Source: Gallionella sp.
GTDB lineage: Bacteria > Pseudomonadota > Gammaproteobacteria > Burkholderiales > Gallionellaceae
Direction of reading: 5' to 3'
Length of the DNA: 6,624 nucleotides
NCBI GenBank assembly: GCA_004298605.1
Contig: SCPW01000219.1
Coordinates: forward strand, 1-6,624
The notes beneath the pieces were generated by a model that saw only the letters and a list, made by a program, of their open reading frames with translations, ran no database searches and was not told the DNA's origin. Each line of letters starts with the position of its first letter. Position 1 is the first letter of the stretch. Position numbers and translations under genes: made by a program. This document shows positions 6,262 to 6,624 of the stretch, in pieces.

Positions 6262-6447
6262 CCCTCTCACCCTCTCCCCAGCCCTCTCCCGTCAAGGGAG
6301 AGGGGGCAAGACTCCCCTCCCCCCTCGCGGCGGGGCGGAGGCGGGGTTTCGGGAAGCATCGCTTCCCGCCGCCGGAGCGGGCGAGCTGTGCAAAGCGAGC
6401 CCAGGGGCTGGGGGAGAGGGGGTGATAGGGAGAGGGGGAGAGGGTGA
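6262..6447. repeat. Second GC-rich palindromic intergenic repeat, between the GGDEF and receiver genes
   Basis: The left side contains CACCCTCTCCCCAGCCC (6268-6284), mirrored with small insertions by GGGCTGGGGGAGAGGGGGTG (6405-6424). Next to the left arm is a perfect 9-bp hairpin, CCCTCTCCC-GTCAA-GGGAGAGGG (6282-6304), related in design to the one at 5543-5563. Further inside is CGGGAAGC-ATC-GCTTCCCG (6350-6368), a perfect 8-bp stem with a 3-base loop. Frames across this stretch give SPSPLTGEGWGEGE-type low-complexity translations typical of such repeats and are not genes. It fills almost the whole 302-base gap between the two signalling genes. Confidence 0.75.
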
Positions 6448-6453
6448 AATCCA

Positions 6454-6624
6454 TCACGCCCCCTCGCCGCTCACCGCCATCCGGTCGCGGCCGCTGTGCT
6501 TGGCCTCGTACAGCGCCAGGTCGGCGGCCTGCAGCAACGTCTCGCGGTCGTTGCCGTGCTCGGGAAACATCGCCAGGCCGAGCGACACAGTGACGCCCGG
6601 CAGCGTCTGTCCGCCCGCCCTGAC
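6454..6624 (-). CDS. GGDEF-domain protein (probable diguanylate cyclase), C-terminal fragment
   Basis: The last 56 residues of a protein whose start lies beyond the window's right edge. The translation contains VTVSLGLAMFPEHGNDRETL, then LLQAADLALYEAKHSGRDR and a short tail ending SGEGA. This is the conserved last third of a GGDEF domain: the SLG beta strand, then the ADxALYxAKxxGRDR helix. Such domains make cyclic di-GMP from two GTP. The GG(D/E)EF signature itself, the inhibitory RxxD site and any N-terminal sensor or receiver domain are outside the window, so activity cannot be judged; no EAL domain follows. The gene ends naturally just after the domain. It is on the same strand as the stand-alone receiver, suggesting a shared signalling cluster. 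Confidence 0.9.
   Translation of the reverse strand, partial: VRAGGQTLPGVTVSLGLAMFPEHGNDRETLLQAADLALYEAKHSGRDRMAVSGEGA

Noticed and set aside
6164..6457. 97-codon minus-strand frame starting at the GGDEF gene stop (TGATG overlap)
   Set aside because: The overlap suggests coupling, but the peptide is SPSPLTGEGWGEGE-like low-complexity repeat translation rather than a protein. The plus-strand 6196-6447 frame is rejected for the same reason.

Overview
The window is a stretch of a bacterial chromosome with moderately high GC content. It looks most like a betaproteobacterium (Nitrosomonadales or Rhodocyclales type). That placement is an inference from G/C-rich third codon positions, the pairing of two glycogen phosphorylase families, and intergenic palindromes of the 'CCCTCCCC-TTCAA-GGGGAGGG' style. 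No marker gene confirms it.

Left and centre (1-5253) form a glycogen/alpha-glucan island. On the minus strand an 853-residue DUF3417-type alpha-glucan phosphorylase (69-2630) is followed after 28 bases by the first 13 codons of glycogen synthase glgA (1-40), apparently as one operon. Head to head with it, across a 148-base divergent promoter region (2631-2778), is an 824-residue classical glycogen phosphorylase on the plus strand (2779-5253). The island therefore pairs two evolutionarily distant GT35 phosphorylases, both of which release glucose-1-phosphate, with the polymer-building GlgA.

The region 5254-5785 has no credible gene. It holds a perfect 13-bp hairpin soon after glgP, then unremarkable sequence, then a dense cluster of GC-rich hairpins (5482-5737). 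The cluster includes a long imperfect inverted repeat and is bounded by two nearly identical short palindromes 240 bp apart. The last palindrome probably also ends transcription of the minus-strand genes to its right.

Right end (5786-6624), minus strand: a stand-alone CheY/DivK-like receiver domain of 121 residues, about 300 bases of repeat-rich non-coding DNA (6152-6453), and the C-terminal 56 residues of a GGDEF (diguanylate cyclase) protein that enters from outside the window. The receiver and the cyclase are probably one signalling cluster that a palindromic repeat has since separated. A short open tail (6172-6258) beside the repeat may be the remnant of something interrupted.

I see no phage, transposase, CRISPR array, RNA gene or defence system. 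The main genes are well-known families. What deserves a second look is the intergenic repeat architecture, the phosphorylase pair with its shared promoter, and the possible gene remnant next to the second repeat.
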